Below, one piece after another: positions 1-10,412 of a stretch of DNA of 64,000 bases. Numbering within the stretch: the stretch's first letter is position 1; the number at the start of each line of letters is the position of its first letter. The notes below the pieces were generated by a model. The model was not told the DNA's origin. It saw only the letters and a program-made list of their open reading frames with translations, and searched no databases. A program made the position numbers and the translations under genes. Origin of the DNA: Lottia gigantea (taxonomy: Eukaryota; Mollusca; Gastropoda; Lottiidae); the NCBI RefSeq assembly GCF_000327385.1, contig NW_008711185.1, positions 330,027-394,026 on the forward strand. The letters run 5' to 3'.

Positions 1-1540
1 AGGTACACACCTATCTGAAGTTGTTGTGTTCCAAATTTCAGCCCCCTATCATGAAAACTCTGCCTGTTACAGCACTTTCGGTTTTCCCAAACCAAAATGT
101 GAGCGATTTTCCTCTTGAAATCAAGGGTACAACTTTAAAGTCGATTTTGGCCAAAGTTTGAAAAAAGTTCGAAATTCTGGTTTCTACTGAAATAGATGGA
201 GGAAATGATAAGCTATCATTACAAACAAAAATTGTACCTCTCGGGTCAAAATTGGCCGAGTTATGGCCATTTTAGTGATGGGGTTGGGTCTGGCAGTCCG
301 CCTATAGCGTCTTTCTGCACTGCATTTTCAATGGGGTGAAGACCAAAACTTTGACAGGCTGCCGTTCAAAGGCTATCAGAGCTGGAAAGTTGAAATTTAT
401 ACTGAAGGTACCCACCTATCTGAAATTATTGTGATCCAAATTTCAGCCTCCTATCTTGAAAACTCAGCCTGTTACAGCACTATAAGTTTCAGGTTTTTTC
501 TCGCACCAAAATATAAGCAAATTTCCCTCTTGAAAATTTGGGTAGAACTTCAAAGTCGATTTTCCCGAAAGATTTCAAAAAATACGAATTTCTGTTTTCG
601 ACTGAAATAGATAGAAGACATGTTTAACTTTCGTTTGCAACCAAAATTATACCTCTAGGGTCAAAATTGGCCGAGTTATGGCCATTTTAGTGAGGGGTTG
701 GGGGTCGGCAGTCTGCCTATAGAGTCCCATTGCACTGGTCTGAGTGAAGACCAAAACTTTGACAGGCTGCCGTTCAAAGGCTATCAGAGCTGGAAAGTTA
801 ACATTTGCACTGAAGGTACACACCTATCTGAAGTTGTTGTGTTCCAAATTTCAGCCCCCTATCATGAAAACTCTGCCTGTTACAGCACTTTCGGTTTTCC
901 CAAACCAAAATGTGAGCGATTTTCCTCTTGAAATCAAGGGTACAACTTTAAAGTCGATTTTGGCCAAAGTTTGAAAAAAGTTCGAAATTCTGGTTTCTAC
1001 TGAAATAGATGGAGGAAATGATAAGCTATCATTACAAACAAAAATTGTACCTCTCGGGTCAAAATTGGCCGAGTTATGGCCATTTTAGTGAGGGGGTGGG
1101 GGTCGGCAGTCTGCCTATAGAGTCCCATTGCACTGGTCTGAGTGAAGACCAAAACTTTGACAGGCTCCCGTTCAAAGACTATCAGACCTGGAAAGTTGAA
1201 ATTTGCACTGAAGGTACACACCTATCTGATGTTGTTGTGTCCCAAATTTCAGCCTCCTATCATGAAAACTCTGCCTGTTACAGCACTTTCGGTCTCAGAC
1301 TTTTTTCCCAAACCAAAATATAAGCGATTTTCCTCTTGAAATCAAGGGTACAACTTTAAAGTCGATTTTCCCGAAAGATTTGAAAAAATACGAATTTCTG
1401 TTTTCGACTGAAATAGATAGAAGACATGTTTAACTTTCGTTTGCAACCAAAATCATACCTCTAGGGTCAAAATTGGCCGAGTTATGGCCATTTTAGTGAG
1501 AGGGTGGGGTCGGCAGTCCGCCTATAGCGTCTTTCTGCAC
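1..1540. repeat. ~400-bp satellite, four units in alternating A-B-A-B order
   Basis: The string AGGTACACACCTATCTGA (or a close variant) recurs at about 1, 406, 814 and 1212, so the unit is roughly 400 bp. Units 1 and 3 share one internal variant (GGAGGAAATGATAAGCTATC). Units 2 and 4 share another (AGAAGACATGTTTAACTTTC). The real repeating block is therefore a dimer of about 810 bp. Each unit carries the phrase GGCCGAGTTATGGCCATTTT. Short open frames inside it follow the repeat and are not genes. The last unit stops near 1540, where Polinton-like sequence begins. Confidence 0.9.
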
Positions 1541-1720
1541 CCAAATCATATACAGCATATCGACTTTTACGGTGCCGATCGGATACAGGATTATAGAGAA
1601 ACCGCTTCAAACTACCTATTTACCAGTCAATTCTTTCATGATCAAAGATATAAATCTGGAAATTAAAGACGGTAAAAACAGGTTCATAGACTTTGGCAAC
1701 GAAGAAATTGTCATTCAACT

Positions 1721-3434
1721 TCATTTAAAACAATCTTCATTCTCTTCTTGAATAGTAAGATAATCGAAATCATCAAATTCATAGTTTTCATGAAAACTAT
1801 ACTCATCTTTGTCGTTGTTTGGTGGTTTTCTTTTAACATTATTCAAATAACTTCTAAAAACTTTAGTTTGTTTATCATTTGGAATAACTACTCCATTGGT
1901 GAAACTTTTTTCCCATGGTTTATTAAATTCGTTCGACACATCATGTCCGCTTGCTAACTGAACGTAATCTTCTACACTTATCTTATCATTAGAATAACCT
2001 TTGAACGTTTTCTTTTCTTTTAAAACACCATCAGAAGTCAAAACGATGTTGTATTTGACTTTTGGTGCTAAATATAAACCAAATATAATTCCACCGTCAC
2101 CGTAATCGTTTTTACCTTTGTCTTTTTCGGAGACCAAACCAGCTCTGTTTAGTTTTTTCCAATTTTTGGATGAAATGTACAAACTATCGGTGTCGGTATA
2201 GTATATTTCGGGTTTATAAAATCCATTTATGACGTGAATGAAATTGTTCATTATTTTTTTACTGTGAGATAAAACGAATGATCCCAAATGACTAGGTGTT
2301 AGTCGTGTAGATTTACTATCTTCGGTAGTAATCTCTTTTTCTTCAATTTCTGTTTCAACAATATATTGAGTATCATTAATTTTCTCATAGGTTTTAACGC
2401 GTGAATCAAAGTTGGCCTGTAAAGTTGCTTCATTCCATAAATGTCTAGTTGTGAATATATCTTTCTGAATTGATTTACCATACAAGGAATTACCTAATAA
2501 TTTCATGCAATTACTACCCACGATATTACCTTCTCGTTTATATTTATTTCTTAGATCTCTCAAAATTAAAATATAATCTCTATAGGGTGGAGTTTTAAAA
2601 TTTTCTTCGTAAACTATACCATCTAATATTCTAATAATTCGTCCACCGGCTTTCACTATTTCTTGAATATCAGAAACCATTTCTGAACCTGATTTTGAAT
2701 TTCATCCATTTTGTTCGTTTCAAATGATTTTCTATTTGCCGAAACTCTTCCTTCTTTAATAGATCGTCTGATAAAATTTCTTATAAAAGGATTAGTGTGC
2801 GAATAAACTTTTTCTATATTTTCTTTTTCGGTATGTTTCGCAACCATTCTAGTAGTTTCATACCATTCTTCTTCCACCATTTCTTTATCGTAATGATATA
2901 AATAATACCAATGGAGCCGTTAGATTATTGGACATATTCTGGTTTACAACTTCTTTCGTGACTTGGTTGTATTTTATCAAACAAGCTCCCAAACAGAGAG
3001 TGTCTCTCTTGGCGTAAGGTTCCCATTCGTGTCTCAATTCCTCCCAGTTGTCTTGCGTGTATTTAGCGATATATACGTCGGCAATCTTTCTCAAATTCGC
3101 GGGGAGATTGGAAGAATTTCCCCATGCAGCCAAACTAGAGGATTCGTGTTGATAGGAACACGTGAAATTAATATGTTGTAAATAATTACCCTTTATTTCT
3201 TTCTGTCTTTTCCATTTTTTCTAGTTTTTCTAAATTAATTAAAGTGCAGGCATACGGAATTGCTCTTCGCGTGTCTTTTTCTGAATACGTTTCGCAATCC
3301 CAAGCGAATAACGCATCATCACTCATACTCGAAAGCACGTTTAGTTTGAGGGGTGAAACCTGCGTTACTGCGTTATAGTCTCTACACGTTTTCCACACCT
3401 GTTCGTAATTGTCTTCTATTTCTTGAATTCCCAA
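1721..3434 (-). pseudogene. Polinton protein-primed DNA polymerase B (broken)
   Basis: The region reads as a family B DNA polymerase of the protein-primed type used by Polintons for self-replication. Visible signatures are an exonuclease-like D-x-E motif in FAWDCETYSEKD near the upstream end (about 3,300), a KLLGNSLYGKS motif of the KxxxNSLYG type, and the catalytic YTDTDSLY motif near 2,190. The order on the minus strand is correct for the family: exonuclease first, then polymerase. The gene is interrupted several times and is treated as a fossil. Identity is firm from the paired NSLYG and DTDS motifs. Confidence 0.85.
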
Positions 3435-3695
3435 ACTTTTTTGGCTTCTTCTAATCAGACAGAAATGCGAGTTGTGTAAGTAAAAAACCCAATCTAATTT
3501 CTAATTGAAACCGAGGAGTGACATGTATTGTCTGTAATTCCCTTCCTCGACTATCTCTCCATCTATTTTAATTTGTCCTTTGAATGTTTTAAATTTATCA
3601 GAGATAGCCTTGATAACATCGGAAAATAGGGCGTTTTCTATCAATGTTTCATCGTGTTCGATTTTATTCATATTTTTTTAAGTATATATTTTTGA

Positions 3696-4142
3696 TTATT
3701 TCTTTATTTTGACCGCTAATATTTCTGTATGGAATTTGTCCAAAATTTCATTGAATTCTTTTAATTCTTCAACTGTTATGTTCTTGTCTTCTCTCGATCT
3801 TTCGAAAAAGATGTACAATTGATTAAGATACATATTCAAGATATTCGTTTTCTTTTTATAATGAGCTTTCTTTTTGCTCGTGAAACCTAAAGTGATGAGG
3901 CCGCAAGATGTCGTTTGAACGGCTGTTAATGCAGCCAATACGGTTGGGACGATGACCGGAAGCATTAATCCACCAGTCACGGCCGTTGCCACCGTTACTC
4001 CTACCGTTAGAACAGTGCTCGCTGTTTTGAAAAAAGAATCGATTCTACTCCATGTTTTCCTGCATGTATTGTACTGTCTCAACTTTATTTTCAACTCTTC
4101 TTGTTTGTCTATCATGTATTGTTGTCTGCTTTCGAGTTCCAT
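3696..4142 (-). CDS. Polinton-associated small protein with hydrophobic segment
   Basis: A frame of 148 codons within the Polinton remnant. The N-terminal third is charged and helical, with many Lys, Glu and Gln residues. A long hydrophobic stretch rich in Val, Thr, Ala and Leu follows at about residues 40-90, enough for one or two membrane passes. A basic, helical C-terminal part completes it. It lies between the polymerase and the coiled-coil frame on the same strand. I do not recognise the family. The membrane-active character would suit a virion or membrane role, but that is inference. Confidence 0.5.
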   Translation of the reverse strand: MELESRQQYMIDKQEELKIKLRQYNTCRKTWSRIDSFFKTASTVLTVGVTVATAVTGGLMLPVIVPTVLAALTAVQTTSCGLITLGFTSKKKAHYKKKTNILNMYLNQLYIFFERSREDKNITVEELKEFNEILDKFHTEILAVKIKK

Positions 4143-4299
4143 TTTTTTAAGTCGTTAAATTAAGTGAATTTCCGATAAATGGAACCACGGAATATCGTAT
4201 AGAACGTACTTGTTTGGCCTAGCATTATTATATTTGCGGGTATTAAAAGTAAAAACATTTACGCGTACTAACGACATTTCTTTTTTCGTATGGTCCTCT

Positions 4300-5382
4300 T
4301 TAAGATGATAGGAATATTTTTTCTTTTTCGATGTTTATCTTGGCTCTAAAAATAAAACCACCACCTTCAAGGATGGAGTCTTCGGCAAACGATAAATGCA
4401 CTATAAACTCTCTTTCTTGTTGACTTTTATGAACATCGATCGAGGTGTATTTTTCACCTAAAGCGAAATACAGTTTTACGTATTCAAAGTCTGTTGTTCG
4501 TAAAAACTCGTGACTGCTCGATTCTATTGATCCGTGTACGTGTAAGCGTCGTGGAACTTTGACAATGTTGGTTGATGGTGGATTTTCCGTCTCCAATACA
4601 ATATCTAAATCTTTGATTCCAATGTTATCCTTATCATTTTCTACTTCCATTTTAAAGGTGTCTATATATTTACCATTTTTCGTTTCAATTTCCTGATCCC
4701 TTTTATCAATCAAACGTATATTCTCTTCCAAATTACCATCATTGAATAATGAAATATGTTTGACGGCATTACCGGTTTGTTTGAAGACTACTTTATTGAC
4801 TTTAACCTTCATGGGAAACTCTTTTTGAATCAGACAATTACCTCGAAAAGTAAACGCTTCCGTTTCGCCGATATCGAATACGTTTTTAGGTTCTCCGTAT
4901 TCGAGAGAACCTACTTTTATTTCTGCTTTCAATCCGTATTTGTTTGATTTATAAATTTGGTTTTTTGCATCGAAGACAGTGTCACTTTCGAATGGAAGAT
5001 TGAAATAATACGATTTGTCTGTGACAATAGCTTCTAATTTGGTCAACTTTCTCTCTTGTCTCAAAAAATCGTCATGAATTCTAGATACCAAAAGATTGAC
5101 CTGTTCTTTAATATAATTTTTCATATCATCTCGAAATTTATTTTGAAGAAAATTTTTAATCACACCCACTTCTTTTTCTAATTCGTCCGTGATTTTAGTA
5201 TCCAAAGCAGTCAATTGTTGTTTCAACATATCTTTGTCAATGGGAAGTGTGTTAATTATATCTTGAACTTCTGATTTTTGCTTCGCGATCTTTTCGTTCA
5301 ATTTGGATACTGAATTTTGTAACTCGGTTTTTTCCGCGGTCTTGTCTTTTGTCCTGGCATTTGAATTTGAAACGTAGAACAT
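4300..5382 (-). CDS. Polinton-associated coiled-coil protein, 360 codons
   Basis: This is the longest continuous frame in the element. Residues ~12-110 are rich in Lys, Glu, Gln and Leu with heptad-like spacing, consistent with a coiled coil. The remaining ~250 residues alternate charged and beta-prone segments without a motif I recognise. It lies between the hydrophobic-segment frame and the integrase, on the same strand. An attachment or structural role is conceivable from the coiled-coil-plus-beta layout, but no family assignment is made. Confidence 0.5.
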   Translation of the reverse strand: MFYVSNSNARTKDKTAEKTELQNSVSKLNEKIAKQKSEVQDIINTLPIDKDMLKQQLTALDTKITDELEKEVGVIKNFLQNKFRDDMKNYIKEQVNLLVSRIHDDFLRQERKLTKLEAIVTDKSYYFNLPFESDTVFDAKNQIYKSNKYGLKAEIKVGSLEYGEPKNVFDIGETEAFTFRGNCLIQKEFPMKVKVNKVVFKQTGNAVKHISLFNDGNLEENIRLIDKRDQEIETKNGKYIDTFKMEVENDKDNIGIKDLDIVLETENPPSTNIVKVPRRLHVHGSIESSSHEFLRTTDFEYVKLYFALGEKYTSIDVHKSQQEREFIVHLSFAEDSILEGGGFIFRAKINIEKEKIFLSS

Positions 5383-5454
5383 TTGATTGGTTTGCTAGTC
5401 AATTTCGTAATCTCTTCTGTCGGTTCTAGACCGAAAGAATCAAAGAAAGAAAAG

Positions 5455-5649
5455 TTATTCGAAGAATCTTTGTGTAGAGCAGAGTGATGAATTCCTTTTT
5501 GATCCGAAGTATGAATGTTTGTGATTCAATAATATTTTGAAGATAAATTTACATTTAAATTTAAAAAATCTTAATTTGAGAGTGCGTAAATGCTTGTCGA
5601 CATCTAAATTTCTTAACCTTTCATCTAAATCTTCATTTTCGAGATTCAT
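5455..5649 (-). CDS. Short Polinton-region frame, unidentified
   Basis: A 64-codon frame with an acidic, leucine-containing start followed by a basic, Phe/Lys-rich stretch. It is on the same strand as its Polinton neighbours and lies between the coiled-coil protein and the integrase. It may be a small element gene or a fragment. No motif is recognised. Confidence 0.25.
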   Translation of the reverse strand: MNLENEDLDERLRNLDVDKHLRTLKLRFFKFKCKFIFKILLNHKHSYFGSKRNSSLCSTQRFFE

Positions 5650-5834
5650 TTTTATAAGTCAGTTTTTTGAAGTTCATTTTGATAAAACCTTCCCATGATT
5701 TGTTCTTTGTCTTGATCGATCAATTCATACGTGGGAGGTGATGTGGTGTTTACTTTATCAACGATGAATATCTCGTTCGTCCAATACCCGACGTAACCTT
5801 TCTGAAACAATGATTTATATTTAGAAATACGAAC

Positions 5835-6350
5835 TCAATCTCCAAATTTGAATTTGGGTTTAATATTCAAATTGCTAATCTCGTTTTCAAAGTTGTTTCG
5901 AGTGTTGACGGACTTTATGTTATACGGGTTATTCGAGGCTTGCGTTGGCTTCACACCTATAGACGAATGTATTTTGTTATTGTATTCGTCGACAATAACT
6001 GGTAATATTTTAAGCCATTTTTGAGATTTCAATTCCGTGAATTTCTTGAATAATTTGCTTTTAAGAGTCCTGTTGAATCTTTCTATCACTACGGCCTTAC
6101 CTTCGTTAAGCGTGCTGCAAATTTCAAACCCCAGAGATTTCACATTTCTGTTCGGGTTCCTTTATCAACCCACAACTTTAGGGGTCGTCTGTCGGATTGT
6201 TTCATTATGGTTTCGAATGCTTGTTTGACAGTCAGACCCGATTTGTTTTTCAAGGGAAAGACCCAAGCGTATCTCGTGTATATGTCGATCACCGTTAAAC
6301 AATACTTGTACCCTCTCTCGACTGGCATGTTGATTAAATCGGCTGACCAA
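5835..6350 (-). pseudogene. Polinton integrase, retroviral type (broken)
   Basis: Two matching stretches show an rve-type integrase core, which in Polintons inserts the element into host DNA. The upstream part reads CLTVIDIYTRYAWVFPL, the strand around the first catalytic Asp. The downstream part contains ERFNRTLKSKLFKKF and YNNKIHSSIGVKPTQA, the segment around the catalytic Glu and its usual continuation. The order and spacing fit the family. The gene is broken. Confidence 0.8.
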
Positions 6351-6362
6351 ATTTCATCTTTA

Positions 6363-6822
6363 TCAAAAACTTTGACTTTGAGGTAATGTTTGTTTTTTTC
6401 GAAATTCTTTGTGAATCTCGTCTGCTATGCCCATACCCAATTTCAATTTTGCCTTCAAGAGTTTTATGATAAGAGCCCTTTGTAATTTCTCTTTGAAAGT
6501 GGGATTGGGAATATTTTCGAGTTCGTCTATCATTTGTTTGTCTGCTTGGTGTCTGAATGTTATGTCTTTGTTTCTGTACAGTATGTCGTGTTTGAGCGCT
6601 GCTGCGTCAACTCTATTAACGGGTTCGTCCCCTGGTTTGGGATTATCATTTTCATCCAATCGTAGATCTAATCTCGTGCCTGGACCTGTATAATTGTGCC
6701 CTGGGAGATGTTTTTCTCCGGGATATTTTGCCCATGGGAATCCAGGAAGAGACCCAATGACTTTTGAATGTCTCCCGCACCGAAATACGTTTTAGGAGGA
6801 TGGACATTTATTAAAGACATAT
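6363..6822 (-). pseudogene. Polinton protein with parvovirus VP1-type phospholipase A2-like domain
   Basis: The minus strand shows the phrase YTGPGTRL followed after about 20 residues by PVNRVDAAALKHDILY. This matches the pattern of viral phospholipase A2 domains: a GPG calcium-loop motif, then a D-x-A-A-x-x-H-D-x-x-Y active-site helix. In parvoviruses this domain lies at the N-terminus of VP1 and helps virions leave endosomes. Here it lies directly upstream of the integrase in element orientation. The domain assignment comes from the motif only. The gene is treated as a fossil, and the start of its frame is uncertain. Confidence 0.65.
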
Positions 6823-7249
6823 TTGTTCAATAATGAAATAAACACTTTATATTTTTAATACGAAAGATTTAATACAAGGAGAAAACTATTCAAGCGATAG
6901 AAATGAATCATTAGATCTTTTCATTGCATCTACTCCTGAGGAAATTTGTTGTTTGAAACAAAATTGGCCACTTTGGGGATGACAGATGTTAGCGCAGAGA
7001 AGAAACCGTCTCCTTCGAATTTTTTTTGTTCGTGTTTTAAAATTAAAGACATTTTTATTTTTTTTTAATGCGGTTATTTTATACTGTATTATTATAGTGA
7101 TTCTTGTCTGTCGTTTGGGTAATTTATAATACAGTTTGGAGGAATCTGTTATGATATATATTTTTAACAGTTTGGGAAGTCTGTTATAATACATTTTAAC
7201 AGTTGTGTCCTTTCGGATATGACGCATTGAAAAAGCTGCGCATGCGCAG

Positions 7250-7690
7250 AAGTGAAATTATACCTCTGGGGTCAAAATTGGCCGAGTTATGGCCATTTTA
7301 GTGAGGGGGTCTGCCTATAGCGTCTTTCTGCACTGCATTTTCAATGGGGTGAAGACCAAAACTTTGACAGACTGCCGTTCGAATGCTATCAGAGCTGGAA
7401 AGTTGAAATTTGTACTGAAGGTACACACCTATCTGAAGTTATTGTGATCCAAATTTCAGCCTCCTATCATGAAAACTCTGCCTGTTACAGCACTTTCGGT
7501 CTCAGACTTTTTTCCCAAACCAAAACATAAGCGATTTTCCTCTTGAAATCAAGGGTACACCTTCAAAGTCGATTTTCTCGAAAGTTTGACAAAATGCCGA
7601 AATTCTCTTTTCTACTGAAATGGATAGAGGATTTGATAAGCTTTCATCACAAACAACAATTATACCTCTAGGACCCAAATTGGCCGTCCA
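7250..7690. repeat. Single ~400-bp satellite unit on the far side of the Polinton
   Basis: The sequence resumes the same unit as 1-1540, including GGCCGAGTTATGGCCATTTT and the AGCTGGAAAGTTGAAATTTG segment, and ends near 7690. About 80 bp of unit sequence (from TTATACCTCT to CTTTCTGCAC) occurs on both sides of the Polinton. This fits insertion into an array, possibly followed by recombination between units. Confidence 0.85.
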
Positions 7691-8194
7691 TTCTAGGTCA
7701 GAACATGGATAATTTTCCATAGACTGTACATTGGAAAACGTCATTGGGCCCCATCAGCTGTTAAAATTTTACATATGGTTGTTAAACGCCCTGTAAAATG
7801 GATAATCATTTTAATAATGGTTAAAAATGTATTACGTAGTTGCGTTGCCATTTGGTTATTCTCATTTATTTTGTGTTAATTCGTGCGTTTGGTGCATTTT
7901 AATACGGATTCCTTCTTTGGAAGGTAAGCAAAGACTAAATCTTTTTAGTATACACGATTTAGTGCATCTCTTTCATATGTAACATTCTATCTCGTGATTT
8001 TATTTGAGAGGTTTCTTAAAGGGAATGTAAAGGGTTTTTTTAGCTTTTTTATGTGTCTTTGACTTCTATTTGAGGCATTTCAATTATATAAGGCAACGTT
8101 GAAGCAAAATAAGTCAGCAAGGGGCAGGATTATCGACACAGCAGTAAAGGGTTTTGAGAGTTCATGAGCATTGGTTCGAGATAATACATTCGAG

Positions 8195-8270
8195 TTTTTC
8201 AACCCAGCTTGTCCTTGTCAGTGAAGCAGGTTTGAGGGGCTGACATGGATAAAGTATATAGTCGTTCCTG
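8195..8270 (+). repeat. SINE fragment
   Basis: GGGGCTGACATGGATAAAG and TATAGTCGTTC match the central part of the SINE at 31,122-31,378 (there GGGCCTGACATGGAAAAAG and TATAGTCGTTC). Neither end of the element is preserved. Confidence 0.6.
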
Positions 8271-8454
8271 ATGCGTTTTTAACATTTTTATTATCTACAA
8301 AATCTGAACGGTATTTATTCAGGTGTTACAATATACATGAATATACAAATTGAAAATCTGCAACATGAAACACTCTAAGCAAATATTAAGAGAACAATCT
8401 TAAAAGACCAAAAACGCTACGAACAATGTACAATTAGGGTAGTTTGTCAGAACA

Positions 8455-8526
8455 TTGGCATAGTCCTTTCTTTTCGTACATTTCTAGTACTTCTACGACC
8501 CAACAAGTGCATTTGTCCCTTTAAGT
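8455..8526 (-). repeat. Fragment of the AAAGGGACA inverted-repeat family
   Basis: The stretch TTTCTAGTACTTCT followed by CATTTGTCCCTTTAA matches the right end of the 61,106-61,476 copy. Only this end is present. Confidence 0.5.
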
Positions 8527-9599
8527 AACCGAGTTGTGGTCAAATGGAGTTATTTGAACAATGTATTTATTTTTTAGTTAATCTTTCATGTTATTCAAAT
8601 CCTAGTTACAGATTCATTTGAATACTACCTTATTCAAAAACATCAACAGAGTCAAATTAAGGTGGATTTTTGTTTTACTCGGTATATTACGTTTGATAAA
8701 TATATCTACTGAACCAATCATTGTGTTTATTATGTCTGGAGGAAGCATGACGAATGTGGTGTGGTATGGACACTATGTACACAATACGCGCTACAAATAA
8801 ATTTTGACACGCCCCTTAAGGCCTTATTAGTGTTAACATTAGCAGAATATTGTTAGGGCGTTGTTGGGTACGTTTGATTGACACTGTCTGGCCTTTGATT
8901 ACACATAGGAGTATTAGCCGTCGTTAGAAATACTTTTTAATGAGTTAAAAATAAACGCAACACCAACAGTTAAATATATCAAATAATTTTTTTTTTTAAA
9001 AATGTTCAATTGAAGAACATATATGTTTTCGTATGGTTTGGGTATTTTCATTTATTACCTCCTTCACATGCATTAGTTTTTCTCCAGAGCAATCTGTGAC
9101 AACCGGTAAAAAATCGTGGAATTTTGCCTTACACAAATTGTAATAAAATTGTTTGTTGCAATTATAGTGACAGGCTAAACTTCTTCGCGCGTCTTTTTTG
9201 ATTCGCTTACAGGGCAACGGACAAATCCTTTATATCACAATCAGAAGACAATTTTAAGGAATAAACACACTTCTTTTATAATAAAGGCAAAGAACGTTTC
9301 GACATAATTCACACGTGTCGTCATCACGTGTAAATTGCGTTGAAAGGTTAATTGCCTACTTTTATTTATTTATTGTTTGTTTATTTATTCAAAAATATTG
9401 TCTTGTTTTTGTTATATGTACTTGTAAATGTCGCTTCTATTATCCAGTCACAAATATTTCGATTGTCACTGATTTTTTTATTGACCATAATAATTGTATT
9501 CCATCCCTTTGACACTTTTTCGTAGAGAGAAGATCATGATTTTATTTATATTAAGAGGGATTTTCGATTTTCCAGACATTTCTACAAACGGAATATCGG

Positions 9600-9726
9600 T
9601 CTATTTTCTCAAATTCCATACTCACCTTCCAGACCATTCATTGCACACTGCATAAACAATGTCCGTTAGTAATAGGTTAGCCCATTACGAGTGGGAAAGT
9701 AGCATGTAAAACTCCATTAATTTCAC
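9600..9726 (+). repeat. SINE 3' end fragment
   Basis: TTAGCCCATTACGAGTGGGAAAG and the tail TAAAACTCCATTAATTTCA match the 3' end of the SINE at 31,122-31,378. The 5' tRNA-like head is absent. Confidence 0.6.
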
Positions 9727-10195
9727 ATCCCTGACAATTGAAAATTTGAACTGACAAAATCCATCGTAGGATATCTTATACTTCTGACAAAACGCTTTAC
9801 TACAAATCTGTTACATTGTTGTAGATATTGATGAGATTAAATATTATTGAACATAACATAATAACAGATATGAGCCTTGCCACAGAAAACAACATGTTGA
9901 TTATCAGGGAAGCATTAAGAATTGGCAGTTTCATTGTAATTCTATCAGGTTTTCATACCCTGCGTCGCCACAGGAATGAAATTGTGTAATTCTTTTCTGC
10001 CATCGCCAAAGATACCCACCAACGCATATTAGGTAGCCACGATTCCTCGATGACCTAGAATTGATGTGTATCATTATCAACACAGATTTTACATAGCATT
10101 GAATGGGATTCCGGTTAAGATCAATATCTAGGCTGGGATGTAGATTTTGGCAACGCGAAGTTCGTATATAAATCTGGAGTGTAACATTAAGCTTC

Positions 10196-10412
10196 AAGCC
10201 TCAGTCCAAATGGACTTTGCGATGGTTTGGGATCCATTGGGAAGAAAAAAGTGGACAATCGCAATACATCACAATGATATGGGCAGAATGTTCGATTCGC
10301 AAGGCATCATAACCTTTCTTACTGGATCACGACAGAATTTGCGGCGTTTTGTTGCCAAAAGTGCACCTAAAAGCATCTGCGAAACGCAAAGATTCCAGTG
10401 GGACTGAGGCTT
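10196..10412. mobile_element. Candidate small inverted-repeat element
   Basis: The left end AAGCCTCAGTCCAAATGGAC is matched in inverted orientation by the right end, whose complement reads AAGCCTCAGTCCCACTGGA. The element is about 217 bp with imperfect terminal repeats of some 25-30 bp. A TTAA lies next to the right end and another a few bases outside the left end. No coding capacity is convincing, and the superfamily is not determined. Confidence 0.5.

Larger units (their letters stand above)
1541..7250 (-). mobile_element. Polinton/Maverick remnant (fossil), inserted in the satellite
   Basis: Genes on the minus strand show a Polinton set: protein-primed DNA polymerase B, a retroviral-type integrase, and several element proteins, one with a phospholipase A2-like motif. 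Satellite sequence lies on both sides (to ~1540 and from ~7250), so the element sits inside the array. I find no convincing pair of long terminal inverted repeats, so at least one end appears lost. A short plus-strand coding-like stretch near 1541-1700 and small minus-strand frames near 3501-3671 and 6886-7227 may be remains of further element genes. The element is broken, with of the order of five or more interruptions across its genes. Several frames remain open, which suggests moderate rather than great age. Confidence 0.8.

Noticed and set aside
1009-1323. Open frame of 104 codons in the satellite
   Set aside because: It changes with the unit variants, is repeated imperfectly in other units, and has no coding character.
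6886-7227. 113-codon minus-strand frame at the edge of the Polinton
   Set aside because: It is lysine- and isoleucine-rich and partly made of short local repeats. It could be an element remnant but cannot be supported as a gene.
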